Shown one piece after another: positions 1 to 8,053 of a stretch of DNA of 47,417 bases. Source of the DNA: an uncultured Bacillota bacterium (GTDB taxonomy: Bacteria; Bacillota; Dethiobacteria; DTU022; UBA8154); NCBI GenBank assembly GCA_937973635.1, contig CALJJZ010000027.1, positions 1-47,417 on the forward strand, in the 5' to 3' direction. The position numbers were made by a program, and so were the translations under genes. A model generated the notes under the pieces. That model worked only from the letters and a program-made list of their open reading frames with translations. It had not been told where the DNA came from and did no database searches. How positions within the stretch are numbered: the first letter of the stretch is position 1; the number at the start of each line of letters is the position of its first letter.

Positions 1-914
1 CTGGGGTTGGCTTCCTTTTCCTGCAACGCAGGCAGCAGGGGTTTTTGGGTCAACACTTTAAGGAGAGGCGCAGCACCACAGCGACACACAGGTAGCCCCG
101 CAGGGCAGTTGCATCCCTTGCTGAGACGCTGAAATAGCTCCTTTACCAGTCTGTCTTCCAGGGAATGGTAGGAGATAACTACCATTCTCCCTCCCGGCCG
201 CAGCGCCTCCACCCCCTGCGCCAGACCGGCTTTTAAACTTTCCAGCTCATCATTTACAGCCATACGCAGTGCCTGAAACACCCTCTTTGCCGGGTGCCCG
301 CCCCTGCGCCTCGCCGCTGCAGGTATGGCTTCCCTGATAATCTCTACAAGCTCGCCGCTGCGGCTAATCGGTTTTTGGCGCCGCTGCTCAAGGATGCGGG
401 AAGCAATCCTTCCCGCCCATTTCTCCTCTCCGTAACGGCGGAAGATCTCTGTCAGCTCTTTCTGGTCGAGGCTGTTTAAAAGATCCATGGCCGTTTGTTT
501 TTGCTCCGTATCCATACGCATATCCAGAGGCACATCCTGCCGGTAGGCAAAACCCCGTTCAGGGGAGTCAAGCTGATAAGAGGAAACCCCCAGGTCGAAA
601 AGGACCCCATCGAGCTCCGTAATCCCCAGGCCATGGAGTACGTTTTGCAGTTCCCTGAAATTAGCTTTGATCGGGATGAAGCTCTCCCGGTATGGCGCCA
701 GCTTCATCATGGCTTCCTGTAACGCTTCCCCGTCCTGATCCACTCCGATCAGTTTGCCGCCCGGCTGCAGCCGCAGCAAAATTTCTTCTGCATGCCCCCC
801 TCCCCCCAGGGTTGCATCCATAATTACTTTTCCCGGAGCAGGGGCCAGTAATTCTACGGCCTCTTGTAGCATTACGGGAATATGCCAGGGGCTTTTATGC
901 ATCTCTGTGGTCAT
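1..914 (-). CDS. rsmH: 16S rRNA (cytosine-1402-N4)-methyltransferase RsmH, C-terminus cut by window edge
   Basis: RsmH methylates N4 of C1402 in the decoding centre of 16S rRNA using S-adenosylmethionine. Translating the minus strand from the ATG at 914 gives the family N-terminus: HIPVMLQEAV, then the SAM-binding DATLGGGGHAEEIL and GVDQDGEAL. At the window edge the frame still reads the conserved tail VLTQKPLLPALQEKEANP, so only about a dozen residues are missing. An AAAGG site sits just upstream of this ATG; a second ATG at 902 is less likely. It follows mraZ by 14 bases, the standard head of the dcw (division and cell wall) cluster, so ftsL and pbp genes are expected beyond the left edge (inference). 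Confidence 0.95.
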   Translation of the reverse strand, partial: MTTEMHKSPWHIPVMLQEAVELLAPAPGKVIMDATLGGGGHAEEILLRLQPGGKLIGVDQDGEALQEAMMKLAPYRESFIPIKANFRELQNVLHGLGITELDGVLFDLGVSSYQLDSPERGFAYRQDVPLDMRMDTEQKQTAMDLLNSLDQKELTEIFRRYGEEKWAGRIASRILEQRRQKPISRSGELVEIIREAIPAAARRRGGHPAKRVFQALRMAVNDELESLKAGLAQGVEALRPGGRMVVISYHSLEDRLVKELFQRLSKGCNCPAGLPVCRCGAAPLLKVLTQKPLLPALQEKEANP

Positions 915-928
915 AACAACCTTTCCTT

Positions 929-1360
929 TTAGAAGGGGAAGTCTTCCATTTTTTCGGCTACAGCTTCAAAAGATTTTCCGGCCTCCTTGCTATATTCTTC
1001 CCATTTCTCTCTGCTCCACAGTTCTGCCCGGTTGGAGACGCCGATAAAGATTACTTCTTTCTGCAAAGAGGCGTGTTCGCGCAGGGCGGGAGGAATAAGC
1101 ACCCGGCCTTGCCTGTCTAGCTCCACTTCGGCGGCCCCAGAGAAAAAAAGCCGTAAAAATGCCCGCGCCTCGGCCCTGCTGGAAGAGAGGCTTTTCAGCT
1201 TTGTTTCCAGGGCCGCCCATTCTTTATGGGGATAGATAAACAAACAGTTATCCAGCCCGCGGGTCACCACAAAATTATCTCCCAGCTCTTCCCGCAGGCG
1301 GGCAGGAATATTAACCCGTCCTTTTTCATCCATGGTATGCAAGTATTCACCCATTAACAT
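929..1360 (-). CDS. mraZ: Transcriptional regulator MraZ
   Basis: MraZ is a DNA-binding regulator with an AbrB-like double fold that controls its own dcw operon. The 143-residue protein has both repeats: GEYLHTMDEKGRVNIPAR near the N-terminus and ELDRQGRVLIPPALRE near residues 78-93, each with the DxKGR/DxQGR signature. Length matches the family. The first ATG (1360) has AGGA nine bases upstream; a second in-frame ATG lies at 1354 and is an alternative start. It is the first gene of the cluster with rsmH directly behind. A set of evenly spaced GTGG sites upstream looks like its operator. Confidence 0.95.
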   Translation of the reverse strand: MLMGEYLHTMDEKGRVNIPARLREELGDNFVVTRGLDNCLFIYPHKEWAALETKLKSLSSSRAEARAFLRLFFSGAAEVELDRQGRVLIPPALREHASLQKEVIFIGVSNRAELWSREKWEEYSKEAGKSFEAVAEKMEDFPF

Positions 1361-1397
1361 CCGGTAACTTCCTGCCCTTTTGCGAATTTATGTTTTA

Positions 1398-1442
1398 CCA
1401 CTTCAACCCACATTAAACCACTTCGTATATATTCTGCCCCAC
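1398..1442 (-). promoter_or_regulatory. Probable MraZ operator: GTGG repeats at helical spacing
   Basis: On the minus strand GTGG occurs at + strand positions 1398-1401, 1408-1411 and 1418-1421, exactly 10 bp apart, with a fourth copy at 1439-1442 (21 bp further). This places the motif on one DNA face just upstream of mraZ. MraZ of other bacteria is known to bind short TGGG-type direct repeats with about 10 bp periodicity near its own promoter, so autoregulation is the natural reading. A TATAAT-like box lies further upstream at 1461-1466, without a clear -35. Confidence 0.65.
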
Positions 1443-1857
1443 TTTTAAAACTCCTGCTTAATTATAAAAAAAAATATAAAAAATTTACTGAAAAAAACGG
1501 GAGCACTGCTGTTATCTTTTGTTTTTTGCCGGCAAATTAAAGGGAAACCCAAAAAGTCCTGTCGCCAGAGGGTCAAGAAAAAAAAGGGAAGCCGTCGAAG
1601 ACTTAAAGCCTTCCGCAACTCCCCTGTTAGGGTCTTTTAGCCCTTTTTATCTTATTCCCCCAAAAAACAAAAAACAGCAGCGTGCTGTTCCCTCTTTCCG
1701 CCCTTTTCCCGCATAAAAGCCAGCAGTTAAAGGCGAAGTTTCAATAAGTCGTGATTTTGCTTCAGACTAAAAAATAAAAGTCGAAAAGGACCCGCCGCAG
1801 CCAGTTATTTTTCCCCCATAATCAAGCAATAACCCCATCAGATCCTGCAGGCAGCGG
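1443..1857. other. Intergenic stretch between mraZ and mgtE
   Basis: Apart from the AT-rich tract at about 1460-1500 (possible promoter/UP region for mraZ) and the terminator hairpin at 1660-1690, nothing convincing is coded here. A weaker hairpin (GGAAG pairing with CTTCC at about 1580-1610, followed on the minus strand by a T run) may be a second terminator. A short plus-strand open frame at 1519-1716 has low-complexity composition and no ribosome binding site. Confidence 0.5.
1660..1690 (-). terminator. Rho-independent terminator downstream of mgtE
   Basis: Read on the minus strand, AACAGCA-cgc-TGCTGTT forms a perfect 7-bp hairpin followed by TTTTGTTTTTTG. It lies about 170 bases beyond the mgtE stop codon and separates mgtE from the mraZ promoter region. 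Confidence 0.7.
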
Positions 1858-3180
1858 TTAAATCAAATATTTCATAAACACCGTCGCCGTATAAAAATAG
1901 ATCAGCAGCCCGGTAACGTCTTTAATTGTCGTGACAAAAGGCCCCGAAGTAATGGCCGGGTCAATACCAAAATGGTCGAAAATCATCGGGATAAGCGTAC
2001 CGATGAGCGCAGCCAGAGAGATGGTGATAAACATGGCTATGCCTACCACCACACCGAGCATTGGCCTGCTCCATTGCCAGAGGGACGCAGCCAGGGCAAT
2101 GACAACGCCGTTAATCAGCCCCATGGTGATCCCGATTTTTATCTCCCGCAGGAAATAGCTCCATATATCCTTCTTTTCAATCTCCCCCGTAGCCAAGCCC
2201 CGCACAAAAAGCGTTGATGACTGGGCGCCCACATTGCCCCCCATATCCATGATTACAGGAATAAAAACGGCCAAGATAACAATGGACTGGAGCGTAGCCT
2301 CAAAGGTTCCAATCACGCTGCCGGACAAAAGCCCGCCAAAAAGGCTGATAATCAGCCAGGGCAGCCGTTTGCGCACGATACTGTAGACAGAGGCTTCAAG
2401 GAGATCCACGCTCTCCACCTCACCTGTACCGGTGAGGCGGTAGATATCCTCCGTGGCCTCTTCCTCAATGACGTCGATAATGTCATCTACAGTAATAATA
2501 CCCAGCAGACGCTGTTCTTCATCGACCACCGGCACAGCCAGCAGGTCATAACGGGAAACGAGGCGGGCCACCTCTTCCTGGTCCATATCTACCGGGACGC
2601 TGATCACGTTTTTTAACATGATCTCCTTGAGCAAAGTCCCGTCCTCCGCCGCAATCAGATCCCGTAAAGAGATCACGCCTGTTAACTTTGTCTGATCATT
2701 GATGACATAAACGTAATAGATGATCTCCGCATCAGGGGCCATTTCGCGGAGCCGCGTAATGGCCTCTTCCACTGGAATATCCTCCGGCAGGGCAATAAAA
2801 TCGGTGGTCATAATCCCGCCAGCCGTATCCTCCCGGTAACGGAGCAGCCCCTTAATCTCTTCGGCTTCCTCGTCAATAAGGGAGAGGAGCTCTTTCGCTT
2901 CTTCCGGGGAAAGCTCCCCTAAGAGGTCGGTGGCATCGTCAACGGCCATCTCCTTGAGGATGGAGGAGGCACGGTGTTTGGTTAAAAGGCGCAGCAGGGA
3001 GACCTGGTCAAACTCGTCCATCTCCTGGATGATCAATGCCGCCTCTTCATCGGAAAGAAGCTCGAAAAGCTCTTTGCGCTGCTGGTCATTCAGTTCATCT
3101 ACCAGTTCCGCCAGGTCGCTGGGGTGGGCGCCTTCTTTAATTTTGGCCACAATTTTTTGTAAGACTTTCTGTATGGGCAT
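1858..3180 (-). CDS. mgtE: Magnesium transporter MgtE
   Basis: MgtE is a dimeric Mg2+ channel gated by cytosolic Mg2+. The 440-residue protein has the family layout: a charged helical N domain (residues about 1-125, with LLGELSPEEAKELLSLID), a CBS pair (about 130-255, ending DDIIDVIEEEATEDIYRLTG), and five predicted membrane helices to the C-terminus, including the pore signature PVIMDMGGNVGAQSSTLFVR near 308. Length is normal. It lies about 50 bases beyond the end of the 6S RNA. No M-box riboswitch is seen upstream, since the leader interval is occupied by the 6S RNA gene. Confidence 0.95.
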   Translation of the reverse strand: MPIQKVLQKIVAKIKEGAHPSDLAELVDELNDQQRKELFELLSDEEAALIIQEMDEFDQVSLLRLLTKHRASSILKEMAVDDATDLLGELSPEEAKELLSLIDEEAEEIKGLLRYREDTAGGIMTTDFIALPEDIPVEEAITRLREMAPDAEIIYYVYVINDQTKLTGVISLRDLIAAEDGTLLKEIMLKNVISVPVDMDQEEVARLVSRYDLLAVPVVDEEQRLLGIITVDDIIDVIEEEATEDIYRLTGTGEVESVDLLEASVYSIVRKRLPWLIISLFGGLLSGSVIGTFEATLQSIVILAVFIPVIMDMGGNVGAQSSTLFVRGLATGEIEKKDIWSYFLREIKIGITMGLINGVVIALAASLWQWSRPMLGVVVGIAMFITISLAALIGTLIPMIFDHFGIDPAITSGPFVTTIKDVTGLLIYFYTATVFMKYLI

Positions 3181-3230
3181 AAAAAATCACCCGGCCTTGT
3201 AACTATTTAATTGATGACCATAAAATACAA

Positions 3231-3433
3231 AAAAAAATTAACCCCACTATGCCGTGGGCCGCTGTTTTGAACTGCTCTCGGCAGGTGGGTGCCTTCTTAC
3301 ATGCTTTATAGGTCCCCTTTAAGGGGCATCTATGCTACATATAAAGGCAGGCTCCCTCTTCATTGGTGTTAGCTCAAAACTTATGCGGTTTTACACGCGC
3401 ACAGCAGGGAAAATATTTTCGGCTGACTATTTC
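3231..3433 (-). ncRNA. ssrS: 6S RNA (regulator of sigma-A RNA polymerase)
   Basis: The minus strand of the aspS-mgtE gap folds into the 6S rod. A long irregular closing stem pairs CCCTGCTGTGCGCGTG (3409-3394) with CACGGCATAGTGGGG (about 3256-3242), followed by CCGC/GCGG and GTTTTGA/TTCAAAAC. A large central bubble comes next, then a terminal hairpin in which GCC-TTATATG pairs with CATGTAA-GGC and ATAG-CCCC pairs with GGGG-CTAT. The 3' end runs into a T tract. A matching promoter places the 5' end near 3433, giving about 200 nt, the usual 6S length. In Bacillus subtilis a 6S gene (bsrA) also lies next to aspS. 6S RNA mimics an open promoter and sequesters RNA polymerase. The assignment rests on structure and synteny, not on a covariance search. 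Confidence 0.85.
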
Positions 3434-3439
3434 AACAAT

Positions 3440-3468
3440 AATATAGCACATCCTCGCCGTTATTGCAA
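3440..3468 (-). promoter_or_regulatory. Sigma-A promoter of 6S RNA
   Basis: Minus-strand -35 TTGCAA (3468-3463) and extended -10 TGC-TATATT (TATATT at 3445-3440) are separated by exactly 17 bases. The predicted start near 3433 lies just upstream of the closing stem of the 6S RNA. Confidence 0.8.
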
Positions 3469-3489
3469 GTACTTGCCCCGCTGCGATCA

Positions 3490-5259
3490 TCATTTCCTGC
3501 TTATAGTATAAATATGCAGCTCGCTCAGCTGATGGGGCGATACCGGGGCCGGGGCGCCGGTAAGCAGACAGCTGCCGGCGGCAGTTTTCGGGAAGGGAAT
3601 GACGTCGCGAATGCTCTTGCGGTCGCTCATAAGCATTAAGAGCCGGTCAAAGCCGAAAGCAATACCGCCGTGGGGCGGAGCGCCGTATTTAAACGCTTCC
3701 AGCAAAAAGCCGAATTTGTCTTCAATCTCTGTCTGTGTCAGGCCCAGCAGTTTAAAGACCGTCTCCTGCAGTTCGCGCCGGTGGATACGGATGCTGCCCC
3801 CGGCTATCTCCACGCCGTTATAAACAAGGTCATAGGCCAGGGAACGAACCTTTAGCGGCTCGGTTTCCAGGAGAGGGATATCTTCCTCCCGGGGTGCCGT
3901 AAAGGGATGGTGGTTGGCTGTAAACCTTTTTTCTTCCCGGTCATAAACAAGCAGGGGGAAATCCAGGACCCAAAGCAGCCGATGCTCCCCTGCGGGGATG
4001 AGGTTAAGGCGGCGGGCCAGGTGAAGCCTGAGCTGACCGAGTATTTTTTGGGCATTGTCTTTTTCGTCCGCCACAAAAAGAAAAAGATCGCCGTTTACTC
4101 CAGCCATGCTCTGGCGTATCCTTTCCAGCTGGTCATCCGTAAAAAACTTGGCGATGGGGGTTTTAAAGCCCTCCTCTGTAACAACCATCCAGGCCAGTCC
4201 ACCTGTCCCCCAGGACTGGACAAGGGCCGTCAGGTCATCTAGCTCTTTGCGGCTGAAAGCAGCGCCGCCCTTTACATTGATCCCTTTTACCGAACCGCCC
4301 TGGGCCACGGCGTGGTTAAAAACTTTAAAAGCAGATTCCCCGGCAATCTCAGAGATGTCCTTAAGTTCCAGGCCGAAACGGGTATCGGGCTTATCGCTAC
4401 CGTACCTCTCCATGGCCTCAGCATAAGAAATCGTGGCAAAAGGCGTTTTTAAATCTAGGTCCAGCACCTCCCGGAACAGCCTGGATACCAGAAGTTCCAC
4501 CTCGGCCATGATCTCTTCCCGACTACAGAAAGATAATTCCAGATCTATCTGGGTAAATTCAGGCTGGCGGTCAGCCCGCAAGTCTTCGTCCCGGAAACAG
4601 CGGGCTAGCTGGAAATAACGTTCCACCCCGCTAACCATAAGCAGCTGTTTAAAAAGCTGCGGGGACTGGGGCAGGGCATAAAAATGGCCCGGCGCCGTAC
4701 GGCTGGGCACCAGGTAATCCCGAGCCCCTTCCGGAGTACTGCGGGTCAACATGGGCGTGTCAACCTCCAGGAAGCCCCGTTCGTCCAGGCAGCGGCGCAC
4801 AGCCATAAAAAGACAGTGACGCAAACGTAACATCTCCTGCATCTCCGGCCGGCGCAGATCCAGGTAACGGTAACGCAGGCGCAGGTTTTCGTCGGTATCT
4901 ATGTTATCTTCAATGTAAAAAGGAGGCACCTGGGACCTGTTCAGCACCTCCATGGCCTCCACATTGATCTCAATTTCCCCGCTGGCAAGCCTGGGATTAA
5001 CCGTTTCAGGCGAGCGGGCAATTACTTTGCCCTTGATGGCCAAAACGTACTCGGAACGCAGCTTTTCCGCTTCCTGGAAAAGTTCGCCGTGCCTTTCCAG
5101 GTCAAAAACAAGCTGTACCACCCCGCTGCGGTCTCTTAGGTCAATAAAGAGCAAGCCCCCGTGATCCCTGCGTCCCTGGACCCAGCCGGCAAGTAAAACA
5201 TCTTCGCCGATATTCTTGCGGGTAATTTCCCCGCACCAGTTTGTGCGCCTAAAAGCCAT
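3490..5259 (-). CDS. aspS: Aspartate-tRNA ligase (possibly non-discriminating, Asp/Asn)
   Basis: Class IIb synthetase charging tRNA with aspartate. At about 589 residues it is a bacterial-type enzyme. It has an OB-fold anticodon domain at the N-terminus (GWVQGRRDHGG, residues about 27-40), motif 2 (CFRDEDLRADRQPEFTQ, about 215), a central GAD insertion, and motif 3 (GIAFGFDRLLML, about 535). The His in RRDHGG is the residue typical of non-discriminating bacterial AspRS, where Escherichia coli has Leu, so it may also make Asp-tRNA(Asn) for GatCAB (inference). Three in-frame starts occur; MAFRR at 5259 has AGGTGG about 7 bases upstream and is preferred over 5265. It has its own promoter. Confidence 0.95.
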   Translation of the reverse strand: MAFRRTNWCGEITRKNIGEDVLLAGWVQGRRDHGGLLFIDLRDRSGVVQLVFDLERHGELFQEAEKLRSEYVLAIKGKVIARSPETVNPRLASGEIEINVEAMEVLNRSQVPPFYIEDNIDTDENLRLRYRYLDLRRPEMQEMLRLRHCLFMAVRRCLDERGFLEVDTPMLTRSTPEGARDYLVPSRTAPGHFYALPQSPQLFKQLLMVSGVERYFQLARCFRDEDLRADRQPEFTQIDLELSFCSREEIMAEVELLVSRLFREVLDLDLKTPFATISYAEAMERYGSDKPDTRFGLELKDISEIAGESAFKVFNHAVAQGGSVKGINVKGGAAFSRKELDDLTALVQSWGTGGLAWMVVTEEGFKTPIAKFFTDDQLERIRQSMAGVNGDLFLFVADEKDNAQKILGQLRLHLARRLNLIPAGEHRLLWVLDFPLLVYDREEKRFTANHHPFTAPREEDIPLLETEPLKVRSLAYDLVYNGVEIAGGSIRIHRRELQETVFKLLGLTQTEIEDKFGFLLEAFKYGAPPHGGIAFGFDRLLMLMSDRKSIRDVIPFPKTAAGSCLLTGAPAPVSPHQLSELHIYTISRK

Positions 5260-5349
5260 CACCATTCCACCTCGTCGTCAACTTGTATCTTGTATAAGGT
5301 TCGCTTAGCGTGCAAACAAAGATAAAAAAATAGCAAAACCACTCCTCTG

Positions 5350-5378
5350 ATTTTAGCCAATGGAAGAAGGGTTGTCAA
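5350..5378 (-). promoter_or_regulatory. Near-consensus sigma-A promoter for aspS
   Basis: Minus-strand TTGACA (5378-5373), 17-base spacer, TAAAAT (5355-5350), about 90 bases upstream of aspS and immediately after the dtd stop codon. The leader of under 100 bases is too short for a T-box. Confidence 0.8.
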
Positions 5379-5387
5379 TTTCAATTA

Positions 5388-5837
5388 CTAGAAAGTCTTA
5401 CGGCTGTCCAGGAGAATGGTAACAGGACCATGGTTGTGGACAACTACTTTCATCATGGCCTGAAAGATGCCGGTGGAAACCTTTAACCCCTCTTCCCGCA
5501 GCAGTTCGCAGACCCTGCGGTAAAGCTCTTCGGCCCAGGCAGGGGGCGCAGCGGCAATAAAGCTGGGCCGGCGGCCCTTACGGCAGTCGCCGTACAGGGT
5601 AAACTGGGATACACAGAGGACCTCCCCGCCTACCTCCGGCAGGGATTTATTCATTAACCCTTCTGCATCCTCAAAAATACGCAGTCCGGCAATTTTGCCG
5701 GCAATATAACGGCAGTCCTGCTCCCCGTCGCCTGCACCAACTCCAAGGAAAACCACCAGCCCTGTATTGATCCGGCCCACAATTTCCCCTGCCACTTCCA
5801 CATGGGCCCGGCAGGCCCGCTGCACTACCGCACGCAT
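5388..5837 (-). CDS. dtd: D-aminoacyl-tRNA deacylase
   Basis: Dtd hydrolyses D-amino acids (and glycine mischarged on tRNA-Ala) from tRNA. The 149-residue protein matches the family from [13 protein letters not shown] onward, with the active-site [17 protein letters not shown] (residues about 78-94) and [11 protein letters not shown] near the C-terminus. It starts two bases after the relA stop and uses AAAGGA inside the end of relA as ribosome binding site. Pairing with rel is standard in Firmicutes. Confidence 0.95.
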   Translation of the reverse strand: MRAVVQRACRAHVEVAGEIVGRINTGLVVFLGVGAGDGEQDCRYIAGKIAGLRIFEDAEGLMNKSLPEVGGEVLCVSQFTLYGDCRKGRRPSFIAAAPPAWAEELYRRVCELLREEGLKVSTGIFQAMMKVVVHNHGPVTILLDSRKTF

Positions 5838-5839
5838 CT

Positions 5840-8053
5840 TTAGAAACGTCCTTTCTGTGCTGTGCGGGGGAAACGCTTGTCCGGCGACGAAGTATGGTTA
5901 AAGGGGCGTGCCACCGTAAAAACATCCCTTACACGTTTGATTTTATTCATAATAAATTCCAGGCGCTCCAGGTCAGTAACCATAAAGGTCAGGTTCACAG
6001 CCATAATTCCGTCTCGCGTAGAGCGGGCATTTACATTGGAGATGTTGACCTTGCACTCACTGACAGCTTGCACTACATCGGTCAGGAGGTGAGGACGGTC
6101 CACTGCCGTTATCTCCAGTTCTACCGGGTAAGAAACGTCGCTCTGGACCTCCCAGAAAACCTCCATGAGCCGCTCTTTCTCCCTGGCCGCACGCAAGATA
6201 TTGGGACAGTCACGGCGATGGATAGAAACCCCCCGGCCGCGCGTAACAAATCCTGATATTTCGTCTCCCGGCAGGGGGTTGCAACAGCGAGAAAAACGAA
6301 CCAGCAGGTTATCGATGCCCTGGATCCGCACACCGCCGGTGGCACGGCTGGCTTCTTTCCAGGTTTTAAGCGGCAGTACCGGTTTTTCTCCTTCTTCTGC
6401 CCCGTATTTTTTGGCGTACTCTTCCCGCAGGCGGGAGATAACCTGCTGCGTGGAGACGCCACCATAACCTACGGCAGCAAAGACATCGTCTGCAGTAAGC
6501 AGGTTAAAACGACGCCCCACTTCTTCAAGGAGGTTATCCTTGAGCAGGCGATGCGGCTCCAGATGCAGACGCCGTATCTCCCGTTCCAGGCTTTCCCGTC
6601 CCTTGGCAATATTTTCCTCGCGCCGTTCCTTCTTAAACCAGGCGCGGATTTTGCTCTTTGCCGTAGAGGTGATCACCAGCTTCAGCCAGTCACGGCTGGG
6701 CGTTCCTTGTTTGCTGGTAATAATTTCCACCATATCCCCTGTTTTCAGCTTATAATCCAGGGGAACAATGCGCCCGTTTGCCTTGGCCCCAACGCAGCGG
6801 TTGCCCACATCGGTATGGATGCGATAGGCAAAATCCAGCGGCACCGAACCGCGGGGCAGCTCGATAACATCGCCGCGCGGAGTAAAGACAAAGACTTCGT
6901 CGCTGAACAGGTCGATACGCAGGTGCTCCATAAATTCATGGGCATCTTTTAAATCCTGCTGCCATTCAAGGAGCTGACGCAGCCAGGAGAGCTTTTCAGC
7001 AAACTCCCGGTCGTCTTTAACCTTTTCTTTATAGCGCCAGTGGGCGGCAATACCGTATTCGGCGGTACGGTGCATCTCCCAGGTGCGGATCTGTACCTCT
7101 AAAAGTTCATTTGTGCCGCAAACAACGGTCGTATGCAGCGATTGGTACATATTGGACTTGGGTACGGCAATATAGTCGTTAAAATGCCCGGGAATCGGCC
7201 GCCAGAGCGTATGCACCACACCCAGGGTCGCATAGCAGTCCCGCACGCTGTTAACGATGACCCGCAGTGCGGTAAGGTCATAGATTTCGTTAAAATCTTT
7301 ATCTTGTTCTTTCATTTTATTGTAAATACTGTAAATATGCTTGGGGCGGCCCTGGATCTCCGCTTTAATGCCCGCCTCCTCAATGGCGGCGGAGAGATCG
7401 GCAATGGCGTTATTGATATACTCCTCCCGCTCCCGCCTTTTCTTGGCCAGCTTCTCCACCAGGTAATAATAATCTTTACTATTCAGGTAACGAAAGGCCA
7501 GGTCTTCCAGTTCCCACTTAATCTTATAAATACCCAGGCGGTGCGCCAGGGGAGCATAGATCTCCAGTGTTTCCCGAGCTATTTCCTGCTGTTTAAATTC
7601 GGAGAGGTAATGAAGGGTACGCATATTATGGGTACGATCCGCCAGTTTAACGAGGATTACCCGTATATCCCGGGCCATGGCCACAAACATCTTGCGCCAG
7701 GTTTCTGCCTGCTGCTCTTCTTTGGAACGAAACTCCATGCGGCCCAGTTTGGTTACTCCTTCTACAAGGTCGGCTACCTCCGGCCCAAATTCTTTTTCCA
7801 GTTCGTCATACGTTACCGCTGTATCCTCAAGCACATCGTGCAGCAACCCGGTCATAATTGTAACCAGATCCAGTTCAAGCTCTGCCAGGATGCGGGCTAC
7901 GCCCAGGGGATGGGTGATATACCAGTCCCCTGAAACCCGTTTCTGGTTTCCATGGGCGTTCAGAGCAAACTGGTAGGCGCGCTTGATCAGCAGCCAGTCT
8001 TCCTTTTTATTATTGTAGCGAGAAAAATTTTTCTTCAGCAACTGCATACTCAT
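5840..8053 (-). CDS. relA: Bifunctional (p)ppGpp synthetase/hydrolase Rel
   Basis: Makes and degrades the stringent-response alarmone. The 737-residue protein has an HD hydrolase domain with intact HPLGVARIL and LLHDVLEDT (residues about 48-75), a synthetase domain ([37 protein letters not shown], about 240-315), a TGS domain ([17 protein letters not shown], about 395), a Cys-containing domain ([12 protein letters not shown], about 590) and a C-terminal ACT domain. Both catalytic centres appear intact, so it is likely the single long Rel enzyme. Its ATG overlaps the recJ stop by four bases, giving translational coupling. Confidence 0.95.
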   Translation of the reverse strand: MSMQLLKKNFSRYNNKKEDWLLIKRAYQFALNAHGNQKRVSGDWYITHPLGVARILAELELDLVTIMTGLLHDVLEDTAVTYDELEKEFGPEVADLVEGVTKLGRMEFRSKEEQQAETWRKMFVAMARDIRVILVKLADRTHNMRTLHYLSEFKQQEIARETLEIYAPLAHRLGIYKIKWELEDLAFRYLNSKDYYYLVEKLAKKRREREEYINNAIADLSAAIEEAGIKAEIQGRPKHIYSIYNKMKEQDKDFNEIYDLTALRVIVNSVRDCYATLGVVHTLWRPIPGHFNDYIAVPKSNMYQSLHTTVVCGTNELLEVQIRTWEMHRTAEYGIAAHWRYKEKVKDDREFAEKLSWLRQLLEWQQDLKDAHEFMEHLRIDLFSDEVFVFTPRGDVIELPRGSVPLDFAYRIHTDVGNRCVGAKANGRIVPLDYKLKTGDMVEIITSKQGTPSRDWLKLVITSTAKSKIRAWFKKERREENIAKGRESLEREIRRLHLEPHRLLKDNLLEEVGRRFNLLTADDVFAAVGYGGVSTQQVISRLREEYAKKYGAEEGEKPVLPLKTWKEASRATGGVRIQGIDNLLVRFSRCCNPLPGDEISGFVTRGRGVSIHRRDCPNILRAAREKERLMEVFWEVQSDVSYPVELEITAVDRPHLLTDVVQAVSECKVNISNVNARSTRDGIMAVNLTFMVTDLERLEFIMNKIKRVRDVFTVARPFNHTSSPDKRFPRTAQKGRF

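Noticed and set aside
3181-3489. M-box (magnesium) riboswitch before mgtE
   Set aside because: The conserved M-box blocks are absent, and the structure in this gap fits 6S RNA, ending before the mgtE start.
5266-5387. T-box leader before aspS
   Set aside because: The promoter leaves a leader under 100 bases, with no T-box consensus sequence or specifier stem.
7133-7933. Long plus-strand frame antisense to relA
   Set aside because: It lies fully inside the well-conserved relA gene and shows no family similarity or ribosome binding site.
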